In this document: one piece after another, positions 17,596-25,834 of the stretch
Layout of the letters: each line of letters opens with the position of its first letter
How positions within the stretch are numbered: the first letter of the stretch is position 1
Source: Tolypothrix sp. NIES-4075
GTDB lineage: Bacteria; Cyanobacteriota; Cyanobacteriia; Cyanobacteriales; Nostocaceae
Assembly (NCBI RefSeq): GCF_002218085.1
Contig: NZ_BDUC01000010.1
Span: forward strand, 206,038-270,037
Reading direction: 5' to 3'
Length of the DNA stretch: 64,000 nt
The notes under the pieces: generated by a model
Database searches by the model: none
Told to the model about the DNA's origin: nothing
What the model saw: only the letters and a program-made list of their open reading frames with translations
Made by a program: the position numbers and the translations under genes

Positions 17596-18726
17596 TTATA
17601 TCGTCGCTACAACATCTCCGGTTTTACTTGTGTCATAACCACCGAGAACTTCTAATTGCGAGTGAATCAACCGATTTCCTAAAGTACCAAGTAACTGCTT
17701 TACTGGTGCTTCTTCTAAATATTCCTTGAGAATCACTAAGTCGTATCGTGAGGAATGCAGAGGTACAAATCCCAACCCAAAGGAAGCAGCTATAGATGCC
17801 GTACTGATGCCTGCGTTGGCAATACCTGATACTACAGCTTCGGCAACTTCTTGATGGCTTTTAACGATATGGTCAAATCCTTTAACAGCGTGGAATGGTA
17901 GTTTTTCTTTTTGCAGTTTATGTTCCAAAAGCAAACGAGTACCAGCACCGAGTTCGCGGTTGACAATCATTGCTTTGGTGTCTACCAAGTCGGTTACTGT
18001 TTTGATTCCCATCGGATTACCAGACTCGACTAAAATTCCTTCTTCCCAAACACCAAGAGTAATTAAAACAGCTGCTCTTTCGGCTAGTAGTTCACGAACA
18101 AAAGGAGTATTATGCTCTCCAGTTTCCGGATCGTATAGATGCATTCCGGCAATGTGAGCTTCACCTTTGCATAAACTATGCAATGCAGCCATGCTGTTGG
18201 CAAAGTTATGCTGAACTCGCAGTTGAGGATACCAGCGTTCGGTAGCTTGCGCCCATAATGAGAGTACAGGCGCACAACCGACAATCACAACCGTATTGTG
18301 GAGTTTGTCTATATCATCAAGAAGTCTTACCCGGACTGTATTTGCATTTGAGAGGCTATTAATCTTACCATCAGCTGGAATCATCTCCAAGCGAAAAGCA
18401 TCTTTCCCAATTAGGGGATATGCTATCCATTGTCCCCCAATCCGCGCTAGACTGACTGGCTGTTGTTGACTGCAAGAGATAGATTTGGCAAGAACTGCTT
18501 CAATTTCAAGTAGATCCTCCTCGAACCAGAATAGATCCCCGACTTGACAGCCAAGTACTTTGGCTAAACGAAGTGCGATCGCAACTGAGGGAGCATACTG
18601 TCCTGACTCTACACCACTAATTGTCTGACGGGTAACTTTAGCTAGGTTAGCCAACTCTTGCTGACTCATACCTAAGCGAGTTCTCATTGACTTCAAGTTG
18701 TTACGGAGTTCACTATCCTGCTTCAT
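17596..18726 (-). CDS. XRE-type regulator with periplasmic-binding-like domain (candidate Mo-responsive repressor)
   Basis: A 376-aa protein. Residues about 8-65 form an XRE helix-turn-helix (LGMSQQELANLAKVTRQTIS..ALRLAKVLGC). Residues about 90-370 resemble a PBP-like ligand-binding domain with a type-2 periplasmic fold (VESGNPMGIKTVTDLVDTK, NRELGAGTRLLLEHKL, VVSGIANAGIS). This domain combination is found in regulators of molybdate and related genes. The VnfR repressors of A. variabilis, which shut off V-nitrogenase genes when Mo is present, are the closest functional analogue I know. It lies upstream of nifH on the same strand and divergent from mop-modA-modBC, so it could control both sides. 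The ligand is inferred, not shown. Confidence 0.8.
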   Translation of the reverse strand: MKQDSELRNNLKSMRTRLGMSQQELANLAKVTRQTISGVESGQYAPSVAIALRLAKVLGCQVGDLFWFEEDLLEIEAVLAKSISCSQQQPVSLARIGGQWIAYPLIGKDAFRLEMIPADGKINSLSNANTVRVRLLDDIDKLHNTVVIVGCAPVLSLWAQATERWYPQLRVQHNFANSMAALHSLCKGEAHIAGMHLYDPETGEHNTPFVRELLAERAAVLITLGVWEEGILVESGNPMGIKTVTDLVDTKAMIVNRELGAGTRLLLEHKLQKEKLPFHAVKGFDHIVKSHQEVAEAVVSGIANAGISTASIAASFGLGFVPLHSSRYDLVILKEYLEEAPVKQLLGTLGNRLIHSQLEVLGGYDTSKTGDVVATI

Positions 18727-18897
18727 TGGCTTCTCTATCTCTTATGTTACAAAAAGCCGATCGCGGATTTACCTAATATAAGACATAGCAATATTCGAGG
18801 ATACTATATCAAAATTTCCCTCAACATTACGACTGCTTTCGCCCTTTCGATTCCCTATATAAAAAGAATATCATACATTTTGCCAATTTGCTTGCGT

Positions 18898-18927
18898 CAT
18901 GACAAAAATTTTGGCGCTATGACAAAT
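18898..18927. promoter_or_regulatory. Direct repeat (C/T)ATGACAAA in the regulator-mop gap
   Basis: Two copies of ATGACAAA start 21 bp apart, two helical turns, in the divergent gap upstream of the XRE-type regulator. The spacing fits a same-face operator, possibly autoregulatory. No experimental motif is known to me. Confidence 0.25.
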
Positions 18928-19159
18928 TATATTATCTGCTGGTAATTAATACTCAAAGACTTTTTAAATGGTCATACTGTGAGTGAGGTCGAAGTCGGAC
19001 TATTTGTCCTTCAAGTTTTGCCTCAAATACCAGCATTTATGTAGACTGTTACTACATAAGTTAGTATATCATGTTGTCAAAAACTCAACTACCTTCTTTC
19101 CTAATTTCGCTTACGCTCAATTTTGGTCAGAAGGTGTTTCGTTTTTGACCGCCTTACAT

Positions 19160-19188
19160 CCCCTGCCTACGAAGCGTTGAGGCAGGGG
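19160..19188. repeat. Perfect 9-bp hairpin in the regulator-mop gap
   Basis: CCCCTGCCT and AGGCAGGGG form a perfect stem around an 11-nt loop. The surroundings (about 18985-19195) have no recognisable gene. The hairpin could be the end of an IS200/IS605-type element remnant or an old terminator. The rest of the 18727-19371 gap is AT-rich. Confidence 0.4.
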
Positions 19189-19371
19189 TATTACAGCGAT
19201 TTGATAAAAACAGAGCAAAGTGTTTAAAGACAGTTTATTTGGTATCAAAAGAATTAAAAAATTATTATTTTCTTGTCAAGGGAAATATTATTTACGTAAT
19301 TTTACGGAAGACAACTAATTTTATTCGTGCTAGGTTTAACAATGCTGAAATCAATAAAAGAAAATCAGGGT

Positions 19372-19581
19372 ATGAAAGTTAGCGCTCGTAATGCTATCAA
19401 AGGTACAGTTAAAACAGTTGTGCCTGGAGCAGTCAATACAGAAATAACCTTAGAAATTGCGCCTGGAATAGAAATGACTGCAATAATTACAAAAATCTCA
19501 GCGGAAGAACTAAAAATTTCTGAGGGAAAGATGGCATACGCGGTAATTAAATCATCTGATGTGTTACTTGCTGTAGATTAA
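19372..19581 (+). CDS. Molbindin (Mop domain) protein
   Basis: A 69-aa single Mop domain: MKVSARNAIKGTVKTVVPGA, VNTEITLEIAPG, AIITKISAEELKISEGKMAY and AVIKSSDVLLAVD match the molbindin fold and its usual size of about 70 aa. Molbindins oligomerise and bind molybdate or tungstate, storing or buffering it in the cytoplasm. The internal ATG at 19372 (AGGG just upstream) gives the standard length; a GTG at 19327 would add 15 unusual residues. It opens a plus-strand run with modA and modBC, supporting a molybdate function. Confidence 0.85.
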   Translation: MKVSARNAIKGTVKTVVPGAVNTEITLEIAPGIEMTAIITKISAEELKISEGKMAYAVIKSSDVLLAVD

Positions 19582-19599
19582 AAGATTAAGTGTCTAGAA

Positions 19600-19638
19600 A
19601 AATAAGCGGCTTGCTTATCGGGAGCAAGTCGCTTATTT
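19600..19638 (+). terminator. Rho-independent terminator after mop
   Basis: Arms 19600-19615 (AAATAAGCGGCTTGCT) and 19623-19638 (AGCAAGTCGCTTATTT) pair with one wobble/mismatch around a 7-nt loop, starting 18 bp after the mop stop. The downstream arm ends in TTATTT. mop and modA are therefore probably separate transcripts. Confidence 0.65.
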
Positions 19639-19762
19639 GTGTTCAAAAATTGGATATAACAATCAATATTGCAGAGTCTTCGTTAAATATTTCCCAATGT
19701 CACCGTTCCTTGTTCTTTTCTTCGCCTAATTTTACCAATTTATTCGGTAAAATCTGCTTATG

Positions 19763-19781
19763 TTGGTATTATTACTACCAA
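19763..19781. promoter_or_regulatory. TTGGTA-N7-TACCAA inverted repeat upstream of modA
   Basis: A perfect 6-bp inverted repeat with a 7-bp spacer ends 24 bp before the modA start. It could be an operator for molybdate-uptake control. It does not match the E. coli ModE consensus as I know it, and no regulator is assigned. Confidence 0.3.
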
Positions 19782-19805
19782 GCAGTAATTTTATGAAAAA
19801 ATCTC

Positions 19806-20615
19806 ATGAGCAGATTGACGATGAATAGAAGACGATTTTTTACCTTGATTGGTGTAGCAGTTGTCAGCCTGCTGCTAACAATTGGCTTACCGCTGCTAAG
19901 TGAGTCTACAGTGGTAGCACAGTCTAACGGTAACTTACTTGTTTCTGCTGCCGCTAGCTTAAAAGATGCGATGGAAGAAATTAAGACTGCTTACCAACAA
20001 AGTAAACCAGGAACCAACATCAACTATAATTTTGGGGCTTCTGGTGCTTTATTACAACAAATTCAGCAAGGTGCGCCGGCAGATATCTTTATCTCTGCCG
20101 GGAAAAAGCAGGTGGATGCATTAGAACAAGCAGGACAGTTGGTTCCGGGAACTCGTGCTATCTTGGCAAAGAACCGTTTGGTTTTGGTTGTGCCAAAGAA
20201 TGTTGCTGGTGTTAGCAGTTTTTATAACCTGACTGGAAATAATATCAAAAAAATAGCGATCGGCGAACCGAGAAGCGTACCCGCAGGACAATACGGTGAG
20301 GAAGTCCTGAAGAAATTGGGCATTTTTGAGAAAGTAAAAGGCAAATTCGTTTATGCTAACAACGTGCGTCAAGTTCTAGCAGCAGTGGAAAGTGGCAATG
20401 CTGATGCCGGTCTGGTTTATAGAACTGATGCCAAAATTTCCGACAAGGTAAAAATTGTTGTTGCTGCTGATGAAAAATATCACTCGCCAATTATCTATCC
20501 CATAGCTGTGCTGAAAAGCAGTAAAAACGTTGCTGCTGCTAAGGATTTTGTCCAGTTCTTGTCTGGTGAGCAAGCTAAGGCTGTACTCACCAAATACGGC
20601 TTTCTTTTGCCTTAA
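19806..20615 (+). CDS. modA: Molybdate ABC transporter substrate-binding protein
   Basis: A 269-aa exported protein. Residues about 8-38 form a signal peptide with a twin-arginine-like RRRFF start (MNRRRFFTLIGVAVVSLLLT). The mature part has ModA hallmarks: VSAAASLKDAMEEI, NFGASGALLQQIQQGAPADIFISAG, and the later GEPRSVPAGQYGEEVLKKLG and VLAAVESGNADAGLVYRTDA. ModA captures molybdate or tungstate in the periplasm for ModB. modBC follows after 241 bp, on the same strand but behind a palindromic repeat. Confidence 0.92.
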   Translation: MSRLTMNRRRFFTLIGVAVVSLLLTIGLPLLSESTVVAQSNGNLLVSAAASLKDAMEEIKTAYQQSKPGTNINYNFGASGALLQQIQQGAPADIFISAGKKQVDALEQAGQLVPGTRAILAKNRLVLVVPKNVAGVSSFYNLTGNNIKKIAIGEPRSVPAGQYGEEVLKKLGIFEKVKGKFVYANNVRQVLAAVESGNADAGLVYRTDAKISDKVKIVVAADEKYHSPIIYPIAVLKSSKNVAAAKDFVQFLSGEQAKAVLTKYGFLLP

Positions 20616-20686
20616 TGCAATAATACGCGCGTTGCATTCTTAAGACACATTGTCAACTGTTATAAAACTTACGCAAAACATATCGT

Positions 20687-20718
20687 TTGTAGCGGTAATT
20701 CATGAATTACCGCTACAA
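20687..20718. repeat. Perfect 32-bp palindrome between modA and modBC
   Basis: The sequence TTGTAGCGGTAATTCA and its exact complement form a 32-bp perfect palindrome. It could act as a partial terminator between modA and modBC, or be a dispersed repeat. It resembles short palindromes common in Nostocales genomes. Confidence 0.6.
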
Positions 20719-20856
20719 GCGAATAGAGTGTCCAACCGCATTTTGTGCAATTTCTCTCTAACAATCAAGCCAAAACTACATTTGAAAATCAAGGATTTAC
20801 ATTGGCTACAGGTTCAAAGAAATAGATGTGAGTAATATTACCCGATAAAGTGAATT

Positions 20857-22686
20857 ATGCCCCTCGATTTAACCCCTTTGTGGATATCCCTAAAAACTTC
20901 CTTACTTGCCACAATTATTACCTTTTTCGTCGGTATTGCCGCTGCCTATTGGATGTTGGGATACCGAGGTAAAGGCAAATCGCTGATTGAGGGAATCTTC
21001 GTTTCTCCGCTGATTTTGCCTCCAACAGTCGTTGGCTTTTTATTACTGATGTTTTTTGGCAAATATGGTCCGGCTGGGCAATTTCTGGATAAGTTTAACT
21101 TTAGCATCGTCTTTAATTGGTATGGTGCGGCGATCGCTGCCACAGTTGTCTCTTTCCCATTGATGTATAGAACAGCACTAGGAGCTTTTGAACAAATTGA
21201 CCAAAACCTCCTTTTAGTAGCCAAAACCCTTGGTGCTTCCCAATGGACGATGTTTTGGCGCATCATGTTACCTTTATCACTTCCAGGAGTTTTAGCGGGA
21301 ACGACGCTGGCTTTTGCCCGTGCTTTAGGTGAATTTGGAGCTACTTTGATGTTAGCTGGCAATATTCCCGGACAAACGCAGACTATGCCACTGGCAATTT
21401 ATTTTGCTGTGGAAGCGGGAGATAATAACGAAGCTTGGCTCTGGTCTTTAGTAATTATGGCTACTTCCCTATCTGGGATTATTGCGGTGAATATTTGGCA
21501 AGAAGCACGGGGGAAGAGGAGGGGGAGCAGGGGAGCAGGGAAGCAGGGGAGCAGGGGAGCAAGGGGACAAGGGGGAGAATCTTTAAATCATCTATTACCT
21601 ATTACCGACTCTGGACTTTTTGTAGATATTGAGAAAAAGCTTGCTGGTTTTGAGTTGAAAGTATCATTCAGTGCTGACAAGGAACCCTTGGGATTGTTGG
21701 GGGGTTCTGGGGCTGGTAAGAGTATGATTTTACGCTGTTTAGCGGGGGTAGAAACACCGAGTTGGGGGCGGATTGTTTTAAATGGAAGGGTGTTATTTGA
21801 TGCGGAACGGAAAATTAATTTACCTGCACGCGATCGCCGTATTGGTTTTTTAGTGCAAAATTACGCCCTTTTCCCACACATGACGGTAGCACAAAACATC
21901 GCCTTTGGTTTACCGAAGGGATTATCTTCTACATCTGTGAAGCAGCAAGTAGAGACTCAACTGTTCGATGTACAATTGCAAGGATTAGGCGATCGCTTTC
22001 CGCAACAGCTTTCTGGTGGTCAACAGCAACGAGTCGCATTAGCCAGAGCTTTAGCATCACATCCAGAAGCTTTACTTTTAGACGAACCGTTTTCAGCGTT
22101 AGATACTCACTTGCGGAGTCAACTAGAACAGCAAATGATTACCACCCTAGCAGATTACCAGGGAACCACTTTATTTGTCACCCACAATTTGGAAGAGGCT
22201 TATCGGATTTGCCCAAATTTGTTGGTGATGGATAAAGGTCAACAAGTTCATTATGGTTCAAAGTACGAAATTTTTGAGCATCCTGCCACAGTTAGCGTTG
22301 CTCAACTAACAGGATGTAAGAACTTCTCGCAAGCGATCGCTCTTAAACCTCAACAAATCGAGGCTGTTGACTGGGGTTGCACGCTGCGAGTAATTGAACC
22401 AATTCCAGATGAATTATCCTTCGTAGGTATTCGCGCCCATCATATCACCTTTAAAAACGACTCAAAGGCTGAAAATACATTTGCTTGTTGGTTGGTAAAA
22501 ACCATCGAAACACCTCACCGAATGACTTTGTTTTTGAAGCTGCATTCGTCTAGTACAGGTAATCAAGATTATCATTTACAAGCCGAAGTATTCAAAGAGA
22601 AATGGACGACGCTCAAAGACCAATCTTTCCCTTGGTATGTTCATTTAGACCCTATGCGACTTCTTCTCATGTCCGGGGAAAGTTAA
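20857..22686 (+). CDS. modBC: Fused molybdate permease-ATPase ModB-ModC
   Basis: A 609-aa fusion. Residues 1 to about 215 are a ModB-type permease with several membrane helices and the EAA-like loop (AKTLGASQWTMFWRIMLPLS; FARALGEFGATLMLAGN). Residues about 245-609 are the ATPase: Walker A GGSGAGKS (about 283), signature LSGGQQQR (about 385), Walker B LLLDEPFSALD (about 405) and a C-terminal TOBE-like region. Fused modBC genes are known in Anabaena. The joining linker (about 219-245, rich in Gly, Arg, Ser) is encoded by a GGGGAGCA tandem array and absorbs the repeat without breaking frame. Confidence 0.93.
   Translation: MPLDLTPLWISLKTSLLATIITFFVGIAAAYWMLGYRGKGKSLIEGIFVSPLILPPTVVGFLLLMFFGKYGPAGQFLDKFNFSIVFNWYGAAIAATVVSFPLMYRTALGAFEQIDQNLLLVAKTLGASQWTMFWRIMLPLSLPGVLAGTTLAFARALGEFGATLMLAGNIPGQTQTMPLAIYFAVEAGDNNEAWLWSLVIMATSLSGIIAVNIWQEARGKRRGSRGAGKQGSRGARGQGGESLNHLLPITDSGLFVDIEKKLAGFELKVSFSADKEPLGLLGGSGAGKSMILRCLAGVETPSWGRIVLNGRVLFDAERKINLPARDRRIGFLVQNYALFPHMTVAQNIAFGLPKGLSSTSVKQQVETQLFDVQLQGLGDRFPQQLSGGQQQRVALARALASHPEALLLDEPFSALDTHLRSQLEQQMITTLADYQGTTLFVTHNLEEAYRICPNLLVMDKGQQVHYGSKYEIFEHPATVSVAQLTGCKNFSQAIALKPQQIEAVDWGCTLRVIEPIPDELSFVGIRAHHITFKNDSKAENTFACWLVKTIETPHRMTLFLKLHSSSTGNQDYHLQAEVFKEKWTTLKDQSFPWYVHLDPMRLLLMSGES
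21510..21571 (+). repeat. In-frame purine tandem repeat in the ModB-ModC linker
   Basis: Units related to GGGGAGCA are repeated about seven times with small changes and encode KRRGSRGAGKQGSRGARGQG. The array lies precisely between the two transporter domains. Confidence 0.8.
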
Positions 22687-22880
22687 AACAATAAAGGATT
22701 TTTCAATGTCTTTAATCCTTTCCCCTTTAAAAGTGCAAAAATCATCATGATTATTTTTTTCTGAAAGATAAATAATTTACAGCATTTTTTTGATGTCAAG
22801 AGCAATAAGTATCGAAGTTTACAGAATAAATAATATTAATCATTTAAATCTGTTACTACCTACAATTTTGGTAATTAATC

Positions 22881-23453
22881 ATGCTCGAAACAGCAATACC
22901 CATCCAAGCAAAATCTACCCCTGCACCTCTAAAACAGCACTTTTTTGAACGTGGTGAACTTATTCCATTAGAAAATAGCATGTTATGGCGAATAGAACGG
23001 GGAATAGTTTGTGCCTCAACCTGGGACGAAGATGGAAAATCTACGACCTTAGGTTATTGGGGAGTTGGGGATATAGTTGGCTATCCCCTATCTAAAGTCC
23101 AACCTTACCATCTAGAGTGCTTGAATGCAACAGAAGCAACCATCGTTTCCTCTGAGGTTTTGCATCAAAATATAGACGCTTTGTTGTCTCACATTCAGCA
23201 AGTAGAGGAGCTAATATGTATTATCAATTGCAAGCGGGTATCTATGCGTGTGTGGCAATTTTTGCTGTGGTTAAGCAACAAATTTGGTCGTGAGCTAGAA
23301 CAAGGAAAATTAATTGAACTAGCTATCACCCATCAAGAAATAGCAGATGTACTCAATACCACTCGTGTGACAGTTACCCGCGTTTTACAGCAATTTGAAG
23401 ACGAAGGAAAGTTGCAAAGGCATAAAAGAAAAATAATTCTGGCTATGTTATAG
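22881..23453 (+). CDS. Crp/Fnr-family transcription regulator
   Basis: A 190-aa protein. The N-terminal part (about 20-110) resembles a shortened cNMP-type sensor domain (FERGELIPLENSMLWRIERG; LGYWGVGDIVGYPLS). The C-terminal part (about 150-190) is a Crp-type winged helix (ITHQEIADVLNTTRVTVTRV). It lacks an obvious cAMP-binding arginine/glutamate cassette, so the ligand is unknown. Its place between modBC and the second ModA-like gene suggests control of oxyanion uptake. Confidence 0.8.
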   Translation: MLETAIPIQAKSTPAPLKQHFFERGELIPLENSMLWRIERGIVCASTWDEDGKSTTLGYWGVGDIVGYPLSKVQPYHLECLNATEATIVSSEVLHQNIDALLSHIQQVEELICIINCKRVSMRVWQFLLWLSNKFGRELEQGKLIELAITHQEIADVLNTTRVTVTRVLQQFEDEGKLQRHKRKIILAML

Positions 23454-23757
23454 AAAACATTTTGCATTTATTGCAGAAGTTGGCAGACTAAATATCACTT
23501 AAATAATTTTACCAACTTAAACGGTATAAAACTATCAAGATTCTTTGTAGTCATAAACTTTGTGTAAAGTTGGCAATTAAATACGTAGGATGAATTGATT
23601 TATTCCAATATTGTTGGTATTGTGTATATATCCGAAAAAGCACGTATGTATCAGGGTTCATACACAAACATAATTCAGTAGTGTTGATAGTTCATGCATT
23701 AAAAAGGTTTGTAGACAATTTACTGACTAATAACGAGCTTACATCTACCCAAAAGAT

Positions 23758-24705
23758 ATGAAAAAGCATTTTCTTGCTATATCCCTGGTTACTTGTGTCT
23801 GTAGTGTCATGCTTCCCAATCAAGCTTTTGCCGCTGTTTTGTACAATGCTGGCAGTTTGGGCAATGCTCTTAAGGAAGTCAGCAGCGATTTCACTCAAAT
23901 ATATGGAATTCCTGTTACACAAGTATCTGGTCCTTCTGGTTCAATTCGGGAGCGTATAGAAAAAGAACTCAACGAAGGATCTTCAACTGCTGACGTTTTC
24001 GCTAGTGCAGATATCGGCAACCCCCAGCAATTATATGATAAAGGCTTGAGTGAACCTGTGGTCAACTTTATTGATAACCGTTTGGTTGCAATTGTTAAAT
24101 CGGGGTTATCAGTAACTTCAGACAATTTACTAGATTATTTGCTCAACCCGACTATTAAATTGGGAACTTCAACACCGATAAAAGATCCTTCTGGAGACTA
24201 TGCTCAAGAGATATTCCGCAAAGCTGACAATATTGAACCAGGTAACTATGACATTCTCAATAACAAAGCTTTGCAATTGGTAGGAGGTAATCCTAACGCT
24301 CCCATAGTTCCTGATGGAAAAAATAGCTTAGTTTACTTCCTTAAAGAAACAGGACAAGCAGATGTCTTTTTAGCTTATTATACTAGTGGTCTTGCTGCCC
24401 GTGACATTGCCTCAGATTTGCAAATTGTGGAATTACCAAATAACTTAGCAGTCAGAGCTAAGTATGGTTTGACAGTCGTGAAAAATGCTAACCCGGAGGG
24501 TAATAAGTTGGCAAAATATATTCTGTCACCATCAGGACAAAAGGTTTTATTAAAGTATGGGTTTACGAGTCCAGAAAAATCTACTTCTGTTCCCGAACCT
24601 CAAGGATTGGGTGGGGTTGTACTAGCTGTGAGTGTTGCCTTTGCCTTGCAGAAAAAATTAGTAGCTTATAAAAAGCAGCAAGTCAAAGTTAACATTAATA
24701 TCTGA
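23758..24705 (+). CDS. ModA-like substrate-binding protein with PEP-CTERM anchor
   Basis: A 315-aa protein: a signal peptide (about 1-25), a periplasmic-binding domain resembling ModA/WtpA (LYNAGSLGNALKEVSSDFTQ; SGPSGSIRERIEKELNEG; ADVFASADIGNPQQLYDKG), then VPEPQGLGGVVLAVSVAFAL followed by basic residues, a PEP-CTERM sorting tail. A normal binding protein is a free periplasmic protein or lipoprotein, so the sorting tail is unexpected. It is clearly diverged from the upstream modA, and its ligand could be molybdate, tungstate, vanadate or another anion. The next gene is also a PEP-CTERM protein, and the pair may be co-transcribed. Confidence 0.85.
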   Translation: MKKHFLAISLVTCVCSVMLPNQAFAAVLYNAGSLGNALKEVSSDFTQIYGIPVTQVSGPSGSIRERIEKELNEGSSTADVFASADIGNPQQLYDKGLSEPVVNFIDNRLVAIVKSGLSVTSDNLLDYLLNPTIKLGTSTPIKDPSGDYAQEIFRKADNIEPGNYDILNNKALQLVGGNPNAPIVPDGKNSLVYFLKETGQADVFLAYYTSGLAARDIASDLQIVELPNNLAVRAKYGLTVVKNANPEGNKLAKYILSPSGQKVLLKYGFTSPEKSTSVPEPQGLGGVVLAVSVAFALQKKLVAYKKQQVKVNINI

Positions 24706-24771
24706 GTAAGTTTTTCGGCAAAAGCTTTGGTATTTTGTTGAATATGTTCTTTCTTTTAAAGTAAATTATCT

Positions 24772-25572
24772 ATGAATCAGCTAAATCTTCCCTTTGACAA
24801 TTTGATAGTCAAGATTGGTGTAACCTTGATAGCAGGAATTTCATCTAGTCTGCTACTTTCTAGTCCAATTTATGCTGGCACACTCAACAAAAATTTAATT
24901 GTTAATGGTGATGCGGAAAAAGGACAAGGAGATCCGATAGGTAATGCTGTTGGAGCTAGTATACCTGTTATTCCTGGTTGGACTACAACTGGTAGTTTCA
25001 GCGTGCTGCAATATGGAGCCAAAGGTTTTGATTTTACCACGCCGACTGGTCAACCCGTAAGTGTTAGTGGACTTCCCGATGCTAACAGTCCAGGACCCGT
25101 CAATCGCGGTCAAAATCTCTTTTATGGTGGGGGTGAGAGAGGTTCTTCTAGTGCTTCGCAATTAATCAATGTAGCTGATATCGCATCTATTATTGATAAG
25201 GGTAAAGGTGCATTTAACTTGAGTGGTTGGTTAGGTGGATATACAACAGATTTAGATAGCGCACAATTAGATATTAGTTTTCTCGGTCAGGATAATCAGT
25301 CTTTAGGTAAAGCTAGTATTATTTCCCCAACTCCAGAGCAGAGAAATAATACGACGGGTTTGTTTTTTCAGTCTAATAAAGGGGTTGTACCTGTGGGTAC
25401 AAAGTCAATCAATGTGGTGCTAAATGCCAATTATGTAAGAGGACGGGTAAATGATGCTTATGCAGATAATCTCTCGTTGGTAGTTACGAAAGTTCCCGAA
25501 CCATCATCTGGTTTGTTTCTATTTGGGACATGTAGTGTGATGATTTGGGGACTGCGTAGAAAGCGCTCTTAA
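24772..25572 (+). CDS. PEP-CTERM secreted protein, DUF642/carbohydrate-binding-like
   Basis: A 266-aa protein with a signal peptide (about 12-36, ending SPIYA), a mature part beginning NLIVNGDAEKGQGDPIGN as in lectin-like or DUF642-type beta-sandwich proteins, and a C-terminal KVPEPSSGLFLFGTCSVMIW plus GLRRKRS, a clear PEP-CTERM sorting signal. The exported product is probably attached to the envelope or exopolysaccharide. It follows the ModA-like PEP-CTERM gene by 66 bp, on the same strand, suggesting a common operon. Confidence 0.8.
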   Translation: MNQLNLPFDNLIVKIGVTLIAGISSSLLLSSPIYAGTLNKNLIVNGDAEKGQGDPIGNAVGASIPVIPGWTTTGSFSVLQYGAKGFDFTTPTGQPVSVSGLPDANSPGPVNRGQNLFYGGGERGSSSASQLINVADIASIIDKGKGAFNLSGWLGGYTTDLDSAQLDISFLGQDNQSLGKASIISPTPEQRNNTTGLFFQSNKGVVPVGTKSINVVLNANYVRGRVNDAYADNLSLVVTKVPEPSSGLFLFGTCSVMIWGLRRKRS

Positions 25573-25769
25573 TTGCGATTATGCGTTTATCTTAAGGATT
25601 TTCGGTTGGGCAAACGCTGCTTTATGTACTAGAACCGAGATTGGCGATCGCTCGATTTTATGATGAGTTTCGTCTGGATGGCATTAAACGTTTTCCCGCA
25701 GGTGCAAGTCTATCAGATATTATGTTTGTTGATATAATTTTCTTCTCGTCTACCTTTTTAATAGAGCGT

Positions 25770-25830
25770 TGCCGCTCTGCGGCTTGCCGTTCGCGGAGCG
25801 TCTCCGACAGGAGAAGGCATCGCACTCTAA
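25770..25830. repeat. Dispersed GC-rich repeat between the PEP-CTERM and NRPS genes
   Basis: The segment contains GCCGCTCTGCGGCTTGCC and TTCGCGGAGCGTCTCC with internal inverted repeats. Similar sequence lies near 17.4 kb. No gene is supported in 25573-25834. Confidence 0.45.
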
Positions 25831-25834
25831 TTTT

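Noticed and set aside
18983..19180. A 65-codon frame in the regulator-mop gap, possibly a TnpB start
   Set aside because: It carries no TnpB motif and ends in a hairpin region; the residues do not resemble a protein.
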